NCBI GenBank assembly: GCA_017482355.1
Contig: JAFUNJ010000010.1
Coordinates: 1 to 64,000 of the forward strand
Direction: 5' to 3'
From: Clostridia bacterium
Lineage (GTDB): Bacteria; Bacillota; Clostridia; Oscillospirales; CAG-272
Length of the DNA stretch: 64,000 bases
A model generated the notes under the pieces. It did not search any database. It saw only the letters and a program-made list of their open reading frames with translations, and was not told the origin of the DNA. Position numbers and translations under genes: made by a program. This document shows positions 52,395 through 62,873 of this stretch, one piece after another (within the stretch, counting starts at the first letter, position 1; the number at the start of each line of letters is the position of its first letter).

Positions 52395-55370
52395 ATGAGC
52401 AACTTCAAAAAAATCTTTGCTGCGTTAATTGCTTTAGTGCTCGTCGTCGGAATGCTTCCGTTCGGCACTTTGGCGGAAACGCACGTCGAAACTCACAGCT
52501 ACACGCTTCCTACCGCTGAGGCGAGCGGGGCTGAAACGCCGCTTATCAAGATCGGTGCTATTTCCGACTCTCACGTTGACTACACGCTTCAGGACAACGA
52601 TCCATATATGCGTCCTACGTTTATCAAGGCGATGGATGTGCTTAAGGCAGAGGGCATCGACCTTCTCGTTGTCGGCGGAGACATGGTGTCCGGCAACGAG
52701 GCCGGTCAGGGAGACAGATACTGGGAAAAGAGCACGTACGACAGAGTAATCGCTCAATACAAAAAGTACGCTTCTGCCGCTTCAAAGACCGGTAAGACTC
52801 TTTGGGTGCTCGGTAACCATGACTATGAGGTCGGTATGCATAACAACGATCCTACCTCCGAAGGTTCCTACAGCTCCTACTACGGCTTCGTTAAGACGAT
52901 GATCGAAACGAACGGTCAGCCGAAGAGCGTTCTTCCGTATGTCGGTTCTACCGAAATCCGTAAGAACGACTGGAGCGGCGCTCACTACGTTATCAACGGC
53001 TTTGATTTCGTAATTATAAACTCCCCCTCACAGTCTTATTCCGCTGCCATTCTCGAGTGGCTTGATAATACTCTTGCAGGTATCGGCGCAAACAAGACGG
53101 TATTCGTTCTTGGTCACTATCCGCTTCAGGATAACCGCGGCGTAACCCGACCGGATGCGTACGGTATTCCCGGCTCGTCCCAGGAAGCATTCAAGGCGGT
53201 TATGAATAAGTACGATAACGCTATCTATCTGTACGGACATAACCACGGAACTCACCAAGGCGCAAATCCCTGGATCGCAAACGACGTTTTCCAGAGAATC
53301 ACTCACTACGACGCAAACGGAGCTGTCGTAAACAGCCGTATGGTTGCACCGACCTCCTTCATTACCGCGTTCATGGGATCAGCGGGTTATTACGACGGCG
53401 CTCTCGGTAAAGCAGACCCCGAGATCGTTCAGGCAATGACGATCACGGTTTATTCCGACCGCATTGAGTTCAAGATAATAAACTGCGGAGTTAAGAACGG
53501 CGGTGCTCAGGAGCCCTTCGTTTATACCGTTTACCGCAATCCCCTTAACAATACCGGCTCTACCTCATCCGAGATCGCAGAGATCTATACCCTCGACGGT
53601 ACTATTACTACCGCTACCGGTTGGACGAAGGGAAATTACGCCCTTTACTACATGGATATGAAGGACGGCGTTCTCAAGAACGACTGGGTTCAGGGAAGCT
53701 CTTACGTTAATGTTCCGAGTGGAACCCACGGCGCAGGAACCTTCGATAAGCGCTCGGATTCCTTGCTCAGGGTATATCCCAATGACGGAAAAACTGCGGT
53801 AATTCAGTTTACCGCGCCTAAATCAGGTATATATAAATACGAGGCGCTCGTTACTTCACTTGCAAAGACGGGAAGTGGCAGCAGCAAGCAGATCGTCTAT
53901 TCCGTTATGAAGGACGGCGTTATATACGACATTACTCAGCCGAAAATGGCTGATTACAATGACGTTCTTTCGGGTACTATAGCGCTTAAAAAGGGCGAAA
54001 CTCTTCTGTTCCTTGCCGATCAGTACGTAAGATACTTTAACGAAACGAACATAGCTCCCAATGACCGCGGTCCGGGCTCGACAGGCGGTTGGATAGCAGG
54101 AACTTACTCCGACCTCAGCGTAGCGCTTCTCGGCGGCACGGTATCCGATGAGGAGCTTGACAGCTTCAAGTTTGACGGCAGTGCTCTCAACTTCACCGAA
54201 GGCGGCTTCTCCCTTAAGAACGGCAACTTCTCAGTTACCGCTATCGACTATGCGAATAAGAAGACCCTTTCTACCGCATACGGCTCCGGCGCTGCTCTTT
54301 ACAACGGCAACGTTACCATCGCTTACAAAAATGCAGACTCTAAGGTCGCATTCGGACCCTTCGGAAGCGGAAACTCCGGAAAGAATATCGCATCCGCGAT
54401 CGCGTTTACCGCTCCCGCGCAGGGAACCTATAACCTGACCGCGCTTCTCCTTCACGAAAAGGATTACGATTCGGCAACAGGCAAAAATTCCTCGATCGTA
54501 TACGAAATTCTCGATAAGAACTTTAACGTAGTATTCTCGGGTAGCACCGCTAACCCGTATACCGCAGTGGACGTTACGGATACGCTCTCAAGAGCTGCTG
54601 CTGATGTTTACCTTAACAAGGGCGAGACGATGTATCTCGTATTCAGAGCTGCTTCCGAAGCAACCGATCTTACCTCCGAAGCTATGGCAACTCAGGTGCT
54701 TTCGCTTGACGTAACGACCCTTTCTCTCGGTTGCGCTCATGAATGGAACTATTCTACCAATAAGTGTAATCTCTGCGGTACTACTTGTACTCATAAGTAC
54801 ACAAACGGTATGTGTACCACTTGCGGCAAGACCTGCACGCATACCTGGAAGAACAGCAAGTGCACCGTTTGCGGCAAGACCTGCACGCATAGCTGGAACA
54901 ACTCTAAGTGCACTACCTGCGGCAAATCCTGCTCGCACACTTGGAGCAACAGCAAGTGTACTACCTGCGGAAAGACCTGTACTACTCATACTTACAAGAA
55001 TGAAAAGTGCACCACCTGCGGAGCAAAGGAACCGAAGAATCCCGACGGAATGCTTCCTCCCAACCTCTCGGGCACGACCGCTCCTGACAATACGACAGTT
55101 CCCGATAATACGACGGATCCCGACAATACGACAGTTCCCGATATCACGACTGATCCCGATAATACAACAGTTCCGGATAACTCGAATGACGGAACGACCA
55201 AGCCGGATACTACTACCGTTCCCGATACTGCTAACCCCGATGATGGTCAGCAGGATAAGGGCGGCGAAAAGGATAATTCCGTACTTATCGCGGTATTGAT
55301 CGGTGTTGCGTGCGCTATCGTGATCGCACTTATCCTGATATTCTTCATACCCAAGAAACCTAAAAAGTAA
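52395..55370 (+). CDS. Exported metallophosphoesterase with zinc-ribbon-like repeats (paralog 1)
   Basis: The 991-residue surface enzyme has a signal peptide (about 1-27) and a calcineurin-like phosphoesterase domain (about 50-310) with the motifs ISDSHVD, GGDMVSG, GNHDYE, GHYPLQ and GHNHG, so two metals can be held. Two beta-rich domains follow (about 395-600 and 600-800), partly similar to each other. About six tandem Cys/His repeats come next ([16 protein letters not shown] type, about 800-880), then a Thr/Pro/Asp stalk (repeated PDNTT), a membrane helix and a KKPKK tail. The repeats likely bind zinc. It may hydrolyse phosphodiesters or phosphomonoesters outside the cell. It is alike to the proteins encoded at 55449 and 59260. 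AGGAG precedes the ATG. Confidence 0.86.
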   Translation: MSNFKKIFAALIALVLVVGMLPFGTLAETHVETHSYTLPTAEASGAETPLIKIGAISDSHVDYTLQDNDPYMRPTFIKAMDVLKAEGIDLLVVGGDMVSGNEAGQGDRYWEKSTYDRVIAQYKKYASAASKTGKTLWVLGNHDYEVGMHNNDPTSEGSYSSYYGFVKTMIETNGQPKSVLPYVGSTEIRKNDWSGAHYVINGFDFVIINSPSQSYSAAILEWLDNTLAGIGANKTVFVLGHYPLQDNRGVTRPDAYGIPGSSQEAFKAVMNKYDNAIYLYGHNHGTHQGANPWIANDVFQRITHYDANGAVVNSRMVAPTSFITAFMGSAGYYDGALGKADPEIVQAMTITVYSDRIEFKIINCGVKNGGAQEPFVYTVYRNPLNNTGSTSSEIAEIYTLDGTITTATGWTKGNYALYYMDMKDGVLKNDWVQGSSYVNVPSGTHGAGTFDKRSDSLLRVYPNDGKTAVIQFTAPKSGIYKYEALVTSLAKTGSGSSKQIVYSVMKDGVIYDITQPKMADYNDVLSGTIALKKGETLLFLADQYVRYFNETNIAPNDRGPGSTGGWIAGTYSDLSVALLGGTVSDEELDSFKFDGSALNFTEGGFSLKNGNFSVTAIDYANKKTLSTAYGSGAALYNGNVTIAYKNADSKVAFGPFGSGNSGKNIASAIAFTAPAQGTYNLTALLLHEKDYDSATGKNSSIVYEILDKNFNVVFSGSTANPYTAVDVTDTLSRAAADVYLNKGETMYLVFRAASEATDLTSEAMATQVLSLDVTTLSLGCAHEWNYSTNKCNLCGTTCTHKYTNGMCTTCGKTCTHTWKNSKCTVCGKTCTHSWNNSKCTTCGKSCSHTWSNSKCTTCGKTCTTHTYKNEKCTTCGAKEPKNPDGMLPPNLSGTTAPDNTTVPDNTTDPDNTTVPDITTDPDNTTVPDNSNDGTTKPDTTTVPDTANPDDGQQDKGGEKDNSVLIAVLIGVACAIVIALILIFFIPKKPKK

Positions 55371-55390
55371 TTATTCTCATAACTAACGTC

Positions 55391-55425
55391 AAATAGGTAT
55401 TGTAAGCTTTTTACAATACCTATTT
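55391..55425 (+). terminator. Long hairpin between metallophosphoesterase genes 1 and 2
   Basis: AAATAGGTATTGTAA pairs with TTACAATACCTATTT perfectly (15 bp) around GCTTT. There is only a short T-run, so termination may be partial. Confidence 0.65.
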
Positions 55426-55448
55426 GGATATATAAGCAGGAGAAACTT

Positions 55449-57311
55449 ATGACTATTTTCAAGAAAATTCTTATCGCAATGCTCTCGGCGATGCTGATCG
55501 TCGGAATGATCCCGATGGGCGCACTTGCGGAAAATTACACGGATACATACACATTGACCGTCCCTACCGCAGAGGCGGAAAACGGCGGCGACGAGCTTCT
55601 TATTAAGATCGGTACGATCTCCGATTCACACGTTGACTACAATATTCAGAACAAAGAGCCCTATATAAGAAATGCGTTTATTACGGCGGTCAACGCGCTT
55701 AAGGGAGAGGATCTCGACCTTTTCCTTGTCGGCGGCGATATGACCTCCGATAACCAGGATAAGGGCGGTAAGTATCGCTGGGAGCACGACGTTTACGATC
55801 GTACGATAGCTCAGTATCTTAAGTACTCCTCTCAGGCGTCGAAGAGCGGCATAACCCTTTGGGCTTGCGGTAACCATGACCAAGAGGTTGGCTTTTATGA
55901 AAACACCCTCAGTACAGGCGACTATAACTCCTACGAGGGCTTTATGAACCTGATGCTCGCAACCGCGGGATATCCTATCTCCCTTTATACCAAGGAAGAC
56001 GATGCAGGTGTTTCTTTGTTCTCCGATCACTGGCTCGGAGCGCACTACAATATCAAGGGCTTTGATTTCATTGTAATCAATGGCGGTTATCAGGTGTATT
56101 CTGCGGGTACTCTTGAATGGCTTGACAACACTCTGTCCGAAATTGGCGCCGACAAGACCGTGTTCATTATGGGTCACTATCCGCTTCAGGATAACCGTGG
56201 CGTAACGAATCCCGGTTCGTACGGTATGGCGGGCGATGCGCAGGAATCGTTCAAGAAGGTAATGAACAAGTACGACAATGCTATCTACGTTTACGGACAT
56301 AATCACGGTACCGCTAACGGTAACGTGCCGTGGATCATGTCTGACGTTTTCGAGAGAATTACACATTACGACGCTAACGGCGCGGTGGTTAACGACAGAA
56401 ACACAGCTCCTTCCTCCTTTATTACCGCATTTATGGGCTCTGCAGGATATTATGACGGCTCTCTCGGCGAAGCCGATCCTCTCATCATTCAGGCGATGAC
56501 GATCTCCGTTTATACAAACAGAATCGAATTCAAGATGATCAACTGCGGCGCTCAGAGCGGTACGTTAAAAGAACCTGCTGTCTGGACGATTAACCGTAAC
56601 GTCAAGAGCTCGGGTGCTCGTGAGGAGAGCGGTTCTATCCTTGTTACCGAGGACGTAAACGATAACGTTTATTACGGCAGTGCTCTCGGTATTAATAAGT
56701 TTAAGATGCCCTCTAATATCACTTCGCTTTCCTATGACGGTGTTACAATTGAGGCGGAGGGACTTGAAGGACTTAACTTGACTGCCAAGCGGCTTGGATC
56801 GGGAACAAAGTACAAAGATTATATGACTAAGCTTTCGGATGTGGTAAATACCGCCGTACTGTTCGATTGCAGTGCAAAAAAATTAACCAGACCGAGGAAA
56901 ATTGAAACTCCCGTTAAGGTAACGATGCCTGCACTTATAGGTGAATTCGGAAGCAAGACCGCAGAAATAGATCTTGCGGCGTACTACTGGAACAATGATG
57001 GCGAGCTTTGCATGACTGACGTTAAGCTTAACGAAGACGGTACTATCAGCTTTATTATGACTAACCTCTCGTCATTTGCTCTTTCTGAGCGTGCAAACGC
57101 TACAGATCAGCTTACCGAGCTTAAGGATAATAACAACAATAGCGGTAATGACGATAAAGGCAAAAATGATGGTAAGGACAACGATAACAGCATGGTTATG
57201 ATAATATTGATCGTGGTTGCGGTCGTAGTTGTTGCTACCGTTGCAGTAATTATCGTAGTAAAAAAGTCGAAGGCAAACAAGACCGAAAAAAATAACGGCA
57301 AACAGGAATAA
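55449..57311 (+). CDS. Exported metallophosphoesterase (paralog 2)
   Basis: The 620-residue protein has a signal peptide, a metallophosphoesterase domain (about 50-310) with ISDSHVD, GGDMTSD, GNHDQE, GHYPLQ and GHNHG, and a smaller beta domain (about 390-540). It then has an Asn/Asp/Lys-rich linker, a Val/Ile-rich membrane helix and a basic tail. It lacks both the zinc-ribbon-like repeats and the Thr/Pro stalk of its two paralogs, so it should sit closer to the membrane. The GH123-like gene begins two bases after its stop, suggesting linked function. Substrate unknown. Confidence 0.86.
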   Translation: MTIFKKILIAMLSAMLIVGMIPMGALAENYTDTYTLTVPTAEAENGGDELLIKIGTISDSHVDYNIQNKEPYIRNAFITAVNALKGEDLDLFLVGGDMTSDNQDKGGKYRWEHDVYDRTIAQYLKYSSQASKSGITLWACGNHDQEVGFYENTLSTGDYNSYEGFMNLMLATAGYPISLYTKEDDAGVSLFSDHWLGAHYNIKGFDFIVINGGYQVYSAGTLEWLDNTLSEIGADKTVFIMGHYPLQDNRGVTNPGSYGMAGDAQESFKKVMNKYDNAIYVYGHNHGTANGNVPWIMSDVFERITHYDANGAVVNDRNTAPSSFITAFMGSAGYYDGSLGEADPLIIQAMTISVYTNRIEFKMINCGAQSGTLKEPAVWTINRNVKSSGAREESGSILVTEDVNDNVYYGSALGINKFKMPSNITSLSYDGVTIEAEGLEGLNLTAKRLGSGTKYKDYMTKLSDVVNTAVLFDCSAKKLTRPRKIETPVKVTMPALIGEFGSKTAEIDLAAYYWNNDGELCMTDVKLNEDGTISFIMTNLSSFALSERANATDQLTELKDNNNNSGNDDKGKNDGKDNDNSMVMIILIVVAVVVVATVAVIIVVKKSKANKTEKNNGKQE

Positions 57312-57313
57312 TC

Positions 57314-59059
57314 ATGCTGACTAAAGCAATTATCACAAGCGAAGCGTACCGTCTGGAATACAATTACAAGGACATTTGTCCGAAAGAGATCACGTCCGTC
57401 ATAATGGCGAAAAACGACCGCGCTGCCTGTCAGCTGATCCTTCAGTCCGATAAGCATTACAGCGTGTCGCTTTCGCGCGGAGACTGGTATTCCGATTTTG
57501 AAAAGGTAGCGGCAGGGAAGGCACTTAGCGGTCACGACAGATTCCGCATATCTGTTAATTCGTCGCTTAAGGTCAGCACGCACCATATCGGAATGCTTTT
57601 CGACGACGACGAGACGAAGAAAGCTGATATTCTGCTTGATCAGGACGTTGTTGAGACCTATGCGAATATGCCTACGTCTGTGTGGGTGGAATTCGAAAGC
57701 GATAAAAACACTTCGTCAGGGGAGTACAGCGCCGAAATTAAGGTGTATCACTCTCTTTACGGCGAGGACGAAAAAGAGGTCGCGTCATTTAACGTGACCG
57801 CTAAGGTCTACGATGTACTTCTTGATGACAGCCGAGATTGGAAATTCCATCTTGACCTCTGGCAGCATCATTGCAACCTCGCGCGTCATAGTGACGTCCG
57901 ACTTTGGTCCGACGAGCATTTCGAGCTTATGAAGCCATACGCAAAAAGCATGGCGGATCTCGGACAGAAGGCCGTTTCGGTATGCGTAAGTGAGATCCCG
58001 TGGGGCGGTCAGCTTTGCGAGCTTGACCACCGCTACGGCGGAAATATGTTCGAATATTCGTCTGTTTTTGTAAAGAAAAAGCTTGACGGAAGCTATGAGT
58101 ACGATTTTTCGAAGATGCAGAGGATAATCGATACCTACGCTGAGGTAGGTGTTGATAAGACCATCGAGGTGTTCGGTCTTGTGAATCTTTGGGGCGTCAA
58201 GGGATATCCTACGGGCAAGCCGATCGACGAATACCCCGAGAATATCAAGGTTCGCTATCTCGACGAGAGCGACGGTGCTCAAAAGTACCTTCGCTGCGGA
58301 GAGGATATAATCGCGTACGTTAAGGCGCTTGAAAAGTACTTTATAGACACAAAACAGATAGATAAGGTGCGTATCGCTGCTGACGAGCCGGCAGATCCCG
58401 AGCGTTACCGCAAGAGCTTGGATATGCTGAAAAGTATAGCTCCGAGCTTCCGCGGATCGTGTGCTATCAATCACGCAGAGTTTATCGGTCAATTCTATGA
58501 GCGTATCGACGATTTTGTTCCTTACCTCGGCTGTACCGTTCAGGAATACGACCGTCTTCAGGAATATAAGGCAGCGTATCCCGAAAAGAGATTCTTGTGG
58601 TACGTCTGCTGTAACCGCGAAATGAAGCCAAATACCTTTATTTCCTCTTATCCTGTTGAGTCGAGAGCGGTAGGACTTATGACATCGTTCTTTGGCTTCG
58701 ACGGATTTGCGCGTTGGGCGTACACGATCTGGCCCGAAGATCCGAGAAATGACGTGCGCCATTCGGCTTTTGAAGCAGGGGACACCTGCTTCGTTTATCC
58801 CGGATATAACGGCAAGCCCCTTCTTTCTCTGCGTTATAAGAATCTTCAGCGCGGAATAGCCGACTATGAGCTTCTTACGCGTTACCGCGAAAAATGCGGT
58901 GACGAGGCGGCAGAAAAGCTTCTCAAAAAAGTTCTCATCTTTGATGACATACGCACTTACGTTAATAACGGCTGCTGCCGTCCTGAAAGTGAGCTTTTCT
59001 CAGTCGACTTTGAAGACTACAATGCAATAAAAGAAGAGGTTCTTAAAGGACTTGAATAA
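57314..59059 (+). CDS. GH123-like (DUF4091) glycoside hydrolase
   Basis: The 581-residue protein has an N-terminal beta domain (about 1-170) and a TIM-barrel-like domain with RIAADEPADPERY (about 355-365), which holds the Asp-Glu pair found in GH123 N-acetyl-beta-galactosaminidases. The C-terminal segment VYPGYNGKPLLSLRYKNLQRGIADYELL is the DUF4091 hallmark. It has no signal peptide and so probably works in the cytoplasm. It is probably translated together with the metallophosphoesterase at 55449 (two-base gap). Cleavage of N-acetylgalactosamine from host glycans is plausible and unproven. Confidence 0.8.
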   Translation: MLTKAIITSEAYRLEYNYKDICPKEITSVIMAKNDRAACQLILQSDKHYSVSLSRGDWYSDFEKVAAGKALSGHDRFRISVNSSLKVSTHHIGMLFDDDETKKADILLDQDVVETYANMPTSVWVEFESDKNTSSGEYSAEIKVYHSLYGEDEKEVASFNVTAKVYDVLLDDSRDWKFHLDLWQHHCNLARHSDVRLWSDEHFELMKPYAKSMADLGQKAVSVCVSEIPWGGQLCELDHRYGGNMFEYSSVFVKKKLDGSYEYDFSKMQRIIDTYAEVGVDKTIEVFGLVNLWGVKGYPTGKPIDEYPENIKVRYLDESDGAQKYLRCGEDIIAYVKALEKYFIDTKQIDKVRIAADEPADPERYRKSLDMLKSIAPSFRGSCAINHAEFIGQFYERIDDFVPYLGCTVQEYDRLQEYKAAYPEKRFLWYVCCNREMKPNTFISSYPVESRAVGLMTSFFGFDGFARWAYTIWPEDPRNDVRHSAFEAGDTCFVYPGYNGKPLLSLRYKNLQRGIADYELLTRYREKCGDEAAEKLLKKVLIFDDIRTYVNNGCCRPESELFSVDFEDYNAIKEEVLKGLE

Positions 59060-59063
59060 ATCG

Positions 59064-59088
59064 AAAGCACCCCAAAAGGGGTGCTTTT
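59064..59088 (+). terminator. Intrinsic terminator of the metallophosphoesterase-GH123 operon
   Basis: AAAGCACCCC pairs with GGGGTGCTTT around AAAA, ending in TTTT. Confidence 0.85.
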
Positions 59089-59190
59089 AGTTTATGTAAA
59101 GTTTCATGCTGCTCGCTTTGCGCATTTGTTTGCGCATTTTAATGCATTTGAGCAAAATGTAGCGAAATATTGTCAATTTGCGCACCTTTA

Positions 59191-59219
59191 TTGACAATTT
59201 TGCTTGATTATATTATAAT
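59191..59219 (+). promoter_or_regulatory. Promoter of the third metallophosphoesterase gene
   Basis: TTGACA and TATAAT are separated by 17 bases. Just upstream are short repeats of TTTGCGCATTT and a second TTGTCAATTTGCGCA, which could be operator sites. Confidence 0.75.
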
Positions 59220-59259
59220 AAATATAGTTATAATTATGTTTTACGATAGGAGAGATCTT

Positions 59260-62148
59260 ATGAGCAAACGAATCTTAGCAGCGCTTTTCTCTATCGTGCT
59301 AGTGATCGGTATGATACCGTTCGGCGCACTTGCTGAAAAAGTGTCAGAACACACCTATACCGTCCCGACGGTAGGCGCATCGGCATCGTCCGAAAAGCCG
59401 CTTATAACCGTCGGTACTATTGCTGACGGTCACGTTGACTACGGCATTCAGAATAACGACCCGTACATACGCTCGTCGTATATCAAGGCGATGAATGCGC
59501 TCAAGGCAGAGGGCGTTGATATTGTTCTTGACGGCGGAGATATGGTCTCAGACAATGAGGATAAGCAGCAGGTCGATTTCCGCTGGACTACCGAGGTCTA
59601 CGACAGAGTTGTCTCTCAATATAAGAAGTATTCATCTGCCGCTTCCTCGACGGGAATTACTCTTTGGGCTTGCGGTAACCACGATTACGAGGTCGGACGC
59701 CTTAAGGAAGGCGTTTTCTCGGAAGGCGACTACAACTCTTATGAGGGCTTCCAAAAAGCAATGGTAGAGGCCGCAGGTCAGCCCGTCGGGCTCTATACCG
59801 AGAAGGACGATACCACCGGTAGCGTTAACGCCATTATCGAGGATAACTGGCTCGGTGCACACTTTAACGTAAAGGGCTTCGACTTTATCATCATAAATCC
59901 TCCCTATGCGAGATCGGATTATTATACCACAGGAACTCTTGCGTGGCTTGACGAGACCCTTGCGAAGATCGGCGCAAATAAGACTGTATTTATAACAGGT
60001 CACTATCCTCTTCAGGATAGCAAGGGTCCTACATCGACCAGTGTTGTAAGAGATACTAACTATACGAATTTTATGAATGTAATGAAGAAGTACGATAACG
60101 CTATTTACCTCTTCGGTCACATTCATGATAGCGACACCGGCTACATTTCTGCCGACACCTTCGAAAGAATCACCCATTACGACAAGGACGGCAAGGTCGT
60201 TGGCTTCAGAAGCGTAAATCCGACCTCGTTCATCAGCTCGTTTATGGGCTCTGCAGGATACTACTCATTTTCCTATAATCCCGGCGGGCTTACCGCCGCT
60301 GAGCCGAAGATCGTTCAGGCGATGACGATAAAGGTATACACAGACCGTATTGAGTTCAAGATGATCAACTGCGGTGAAAAAGAGGGAACTGTCCGTGAGC
60401 CGTTGACGTATACCGTTAAGCGCGGTGACAACGTTCCTGCCGTTGAGTTCAAGAACAGTTGGACGTTGCCTACCGATATTATATCGCAACCCAACGCTAC
60501 AAGCGGCAACTTCGGACTTTACTACATGAATCAGACTGACGGTGTCCTCTCAAATGACTGGAACGGAGCCTGCGGCGCTACCTACCTTAACATCAAGGGC
60601 GGATACGGAAGAGGTACCTTTGCATCTGCTTCGAGCGGTGGTATCTGCGTCTTCCCCGAGGCAGGAAAGTCAGCAGTAGTTCAGTTTACTGCTCCCTCGG
60701 ACGGTCTCTACCTCTATGAGGTTCCCGTCACCTCAATCGCAATGACCGCGAACGGAACGGGAAATAAGCAGGTCGTATTCTCGGTTATGAAGGACGGCGT
60801 TATATACGATATAACTCAGCCGACCTATAACAAGAATTACAGCGGCTCGCTTACGGGCACTATCAAGCTTAAGAAGGGCGATAAACTCCTCTTTACCGCC
60901 GACTGGTACGTTAAGTTTTTTGATGATGCAATAGGCGCTGACCATAACGGCAAATGCTGGGCGGCAGGAAGCTTCAATACTATTGCTATAGCTCAGCTTG
61001 ATACTACCTCTACTCCTTCCGCAACCAAGAAATATTCCTTCGACGGTTCGGGCCTTAACTTTACCGAAAGCGGCTACTCTATCAAGAGTAACGATCATTA
61101 TACTCTTACCGCTATTGATCTGAAAAATAAGAAGCTCCTGAACCTTGAGCGCGGCGAAATGACGATCTACACGGGTCCTACGGGCGCGCCTATTTACAAG
61201 GGAAGCAACGGTCAGAATATAGGTGCTGCTTGTTACTATACTAACGGCAACCTTATGTTCGGTCCCTTTGGTTCCGGTAACGCAGATAGGAGTACCGCTA
61301 CGGCAATTGCATTTACAGCTCCCGAGAAGGGCACGTATAATATGACGGCTCTTCTGCTTCACGACTGGGATTATAATGCAACTTCACAGAGCTCCTTCTC
61401 GATGGTCTACGAGATCCTCGACAGCGATCTGAACGTTATATTCTCGGGAAATACTAAGAACGTATATACCGGTACAAACGTACAGCATACATATTCAAGA
61501 GCAGCAGGAACCGTTTACCTTGATAAGGGTGAGAAGGTATATCTTGCCTTCAGATCTGCTCCCGAAGCTACGGTTACTGCCTCCGATGCAGTATGTATGA
61601 GAGTCGTTTCGCTTGCTACTACTCAGATCTCGGCTAACTGTGAGCACGAATGGAATAATTCCGTATGCGGCGTCTGCGGAAAGACCTGCACTCATAGCTG
61701 GAAGAACAGCGTTTGCTCCGTATGCTCAAAGGTATGCTCGCACAGTTGGAAGAACGGCAAGTGCTCGGTTTGCTCGCTTGCTTGTACTCATAGCTACGGT
61801 AACGATGACGTTTGTGATACCTGCGGATACAAGAAGCCGGCTGTAACTACTACCAATCCGACTACTACAACTCCTGATACCACAACGAATCCTGATGATA
61901 CGACTCACGATTCGACTCCCGGTGATACCACAGTACCCGATTCAACTCCGGGCGATACTACGGATCCCGATAGCGGCAGCACGACTAAGCCCAATGATAC
62001 TACAGTTCCCGACGTAACCGAGCCGAATGATGACGGTAAGGGCGATGAGGGCGGTAACCAAACAGTTGTTTGGATAATCGTTATCGCAGCTGTTGTAGTT
62101 GTTGCAGGCGTTGTAACAGCATTAATCATCAAAAAGAAAAAGGCATAA
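59260..62148 (+). CDS. Exported metallophosphoesterase with zinc-ribbon-like repeats (paralog 3)
   Basis: The 962-residue protein has the same plan as the protein encoded at 52395: signal peptide, metallophosphoesterase domain (about 45-310) with IADGHVD, GGDMVSD, GNHDYE, GHYPLQ and GHIHD, then beta-rich domains. Four tandem Cys/His repeats (CTHSWKNSVCSVCSKV type), a Thr/Pro/Asp stalk, a membrane helix and a KKKKA tail follow. The loop between the fourth and fifth motifs differs from the paralogs (DSKGPTSTS versus DNRGVT). ATG 59260 follows GGAGAG; an earlier in-frame start at 59170 would lie upstream of the promoter. Confidence 0.86.
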   Translation: MSKRILAALFSIVLVIGMIPFGALAEKVSEHTYTVPTVGASASSEKPLITVGTIADGHVDYGIQNNDPYIRSSYIKAMNALKAEGVDIVLDGGDMVSDNEDKQQVDFRWTTEVYDRVVSQYKKYSSAASSTGITLWACGNHDYEVGRLKEGVFSEGDYNSYEGFQKAMVEAAGQPVGLYTEKDDTTGSVNAIIEDNWLGAHFNVKGFDFIIINPPYARSDYYTTGTLAWLDETLAKIGANKTVFITGHYPLQDSKGPTSTSVVRDTNYTNFMNVMKKYDNAIYLFGHIHDSDTGYISADTFERITHYDKDGKVVGFRSVNPTSFISSFMGSAGYYSFSYNPGGLTAAEPKIVQAMTIKVYTDRIEFKMINCGEKEGTVREPLTYTVKRGDNVPAVEFKNSWTLPTDIISQPNATSGNFGLYYMNQTDGVLSNDWNGACGATYLNIKGGYGRGTFASASSGGICVFPEAGKSAVVQFTAPSDGLYLYEVPVTSIAMTANGTGNKQVVFSVMKDGVIYDITQPTYNKNYSGSLTGTIKLKKGDKLLFTADWYVKFFDDAIGADHNGKCWAAGSFNTIAIAQLDTTSTPSATKKYSFDGSGLNFTESGYSIKSNDHYTLTAIDLKNKKLLNLERGEMTIYTGPTGAPIYKGSNGQNIGAACYYTNGNLMFGPFGSGNADRSTATAIAFTAPEKGTYNMTALLLHDWDYNATSQSSFSMVYEILDSDLNVIFSGNTKNVYTGTNVQHTYSRAAGTVYLDKGEKVYLAFRSAPEATVTASDAVCMRVVSLATTQISANCEHEWNNSVCGVCGKTCTHSWKNSVCSVCSKVCSHSWKNGKCSVCSLACTHSYGNDDVCDTCGYKKPAVTTTNPTTTTPDTTTNPDDTTHDSTPGDTTVPDSTPGDTTDPDSGSTTKPNDTTVPDVTEPNDDGKGDEGGNQTVVWIIVIAAVVVVAGVVTALIIKKKKA

Positions 62149-62150
62149 AT

Positions 62151-62182
62151 AAAAAAGTTCGCTCGAATGAGCGAACTTTTTT
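62151..62182. terminator. Bidirectional terminator between the metallophosphoesterase gene and mtnN
   Basis: AAAAAAGTTCGCTC pairs with GAGCGAACTTTTTT, giving six-base T-runs on both strands; it overlaps the mtnN stop codon. Confidence 0.88.
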
Positions 62183-62873
62183 ATTCAAAGAATTTCATTA
62201 TTACCTTGACAGACTGCTCCGATGCGAGCCTTGCGAAGGTCGGATAATCAAGCGTTGCACTGTCGTCGCCGCCGTCGGAGATCGCACGCATAACGCAGAC
62301 GGGAACCTTGTTCACATAGCAGACCTGTGCTATTGCTCCGCCCTCCATTTCGCAGGCGATGGCGGAGAAGCTATCGACGATCGACCTCTTCTCGTCATCC
62401 GACGCAATAAACTTGTCACCCGTTGCGATAACGCCGTTAATTACGTTTATTCCGCAGCTCTTCGCGGCGGCAGTTAAACGCGCGGTCGCTTCTTCGTCGG
62501 TCGGGATATTGATTATGTTTATGCCCGAGATAAGCCCCTTTGGATCGCCGAGCGGCGAGGTGTCCATATCGTGCTGAACGAGAGAGGTCGCGACGGTTAC
62601 GTCGCAGACCTTGAGCGATGAATGAAGTCCGCCAGCAACGCCGCTGTTGATTATAAGCGACGGGGAATAGCGAAGGATCATCGTCTGCGCACAGAGTGCG
62701 GCAAACACCTTTCCGATTCCGCAGACCGCGACGACGCAGTCCTTACCGTTGATCTTGCCACGGTTGAAGGTAACTCCGCTTATCTCCTCCGAGGTAACCT
62801 CGGTCATTCTCTCGATAATTCCGCACGCTTCATCGTTCATTGCGCAGATTATGCCTATAATATTATTCTTCAT
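62181..62873 (-). CDS. mtnN: 5'-methylthioadenosine/S-adenosylhomocysteine nucleosidase
   Basis: The 230-residue PNP-fold enzyme removes adenine from methylthioadenosine and S-adenosylhomocysteine. IGIICAMNDE has the catalytic Glu region, NSGVAGGL the phosphate-like loop, ACEMEGGAIAQV the Met-Glu ribose-binding motif and RAISDGGDD the catalytic Asp. ATG 62873 lies inside the end of luxS (11-base overlap); GGAG is 13 bases upstream, which is long. Its product S-ribosylhomocysteine is the substrate of LuxS, so the pair forms the activated-methyl recycling path. Confidence 0.94.
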   Translation of the reverse strand: MKNNIIGIICAMNDEACGIIERMTEVTSEEISGVTFNRGKINGKDCVVAVCGIGKVFAALCAQTMILRYSPSLIINSGVAGGLHSSLKVCDVTVATSLVQHDMDTSPLGDPKGLISGINIINIPTDEEATARLTAAAKSCGINVINGVIATGDKFIASDDEKRSIVDSFSAIACEMEGGAIAQVCYVNKVPVCVMRAISDGGDDSATLDYPTFARLASEQSVKVIMKFFE

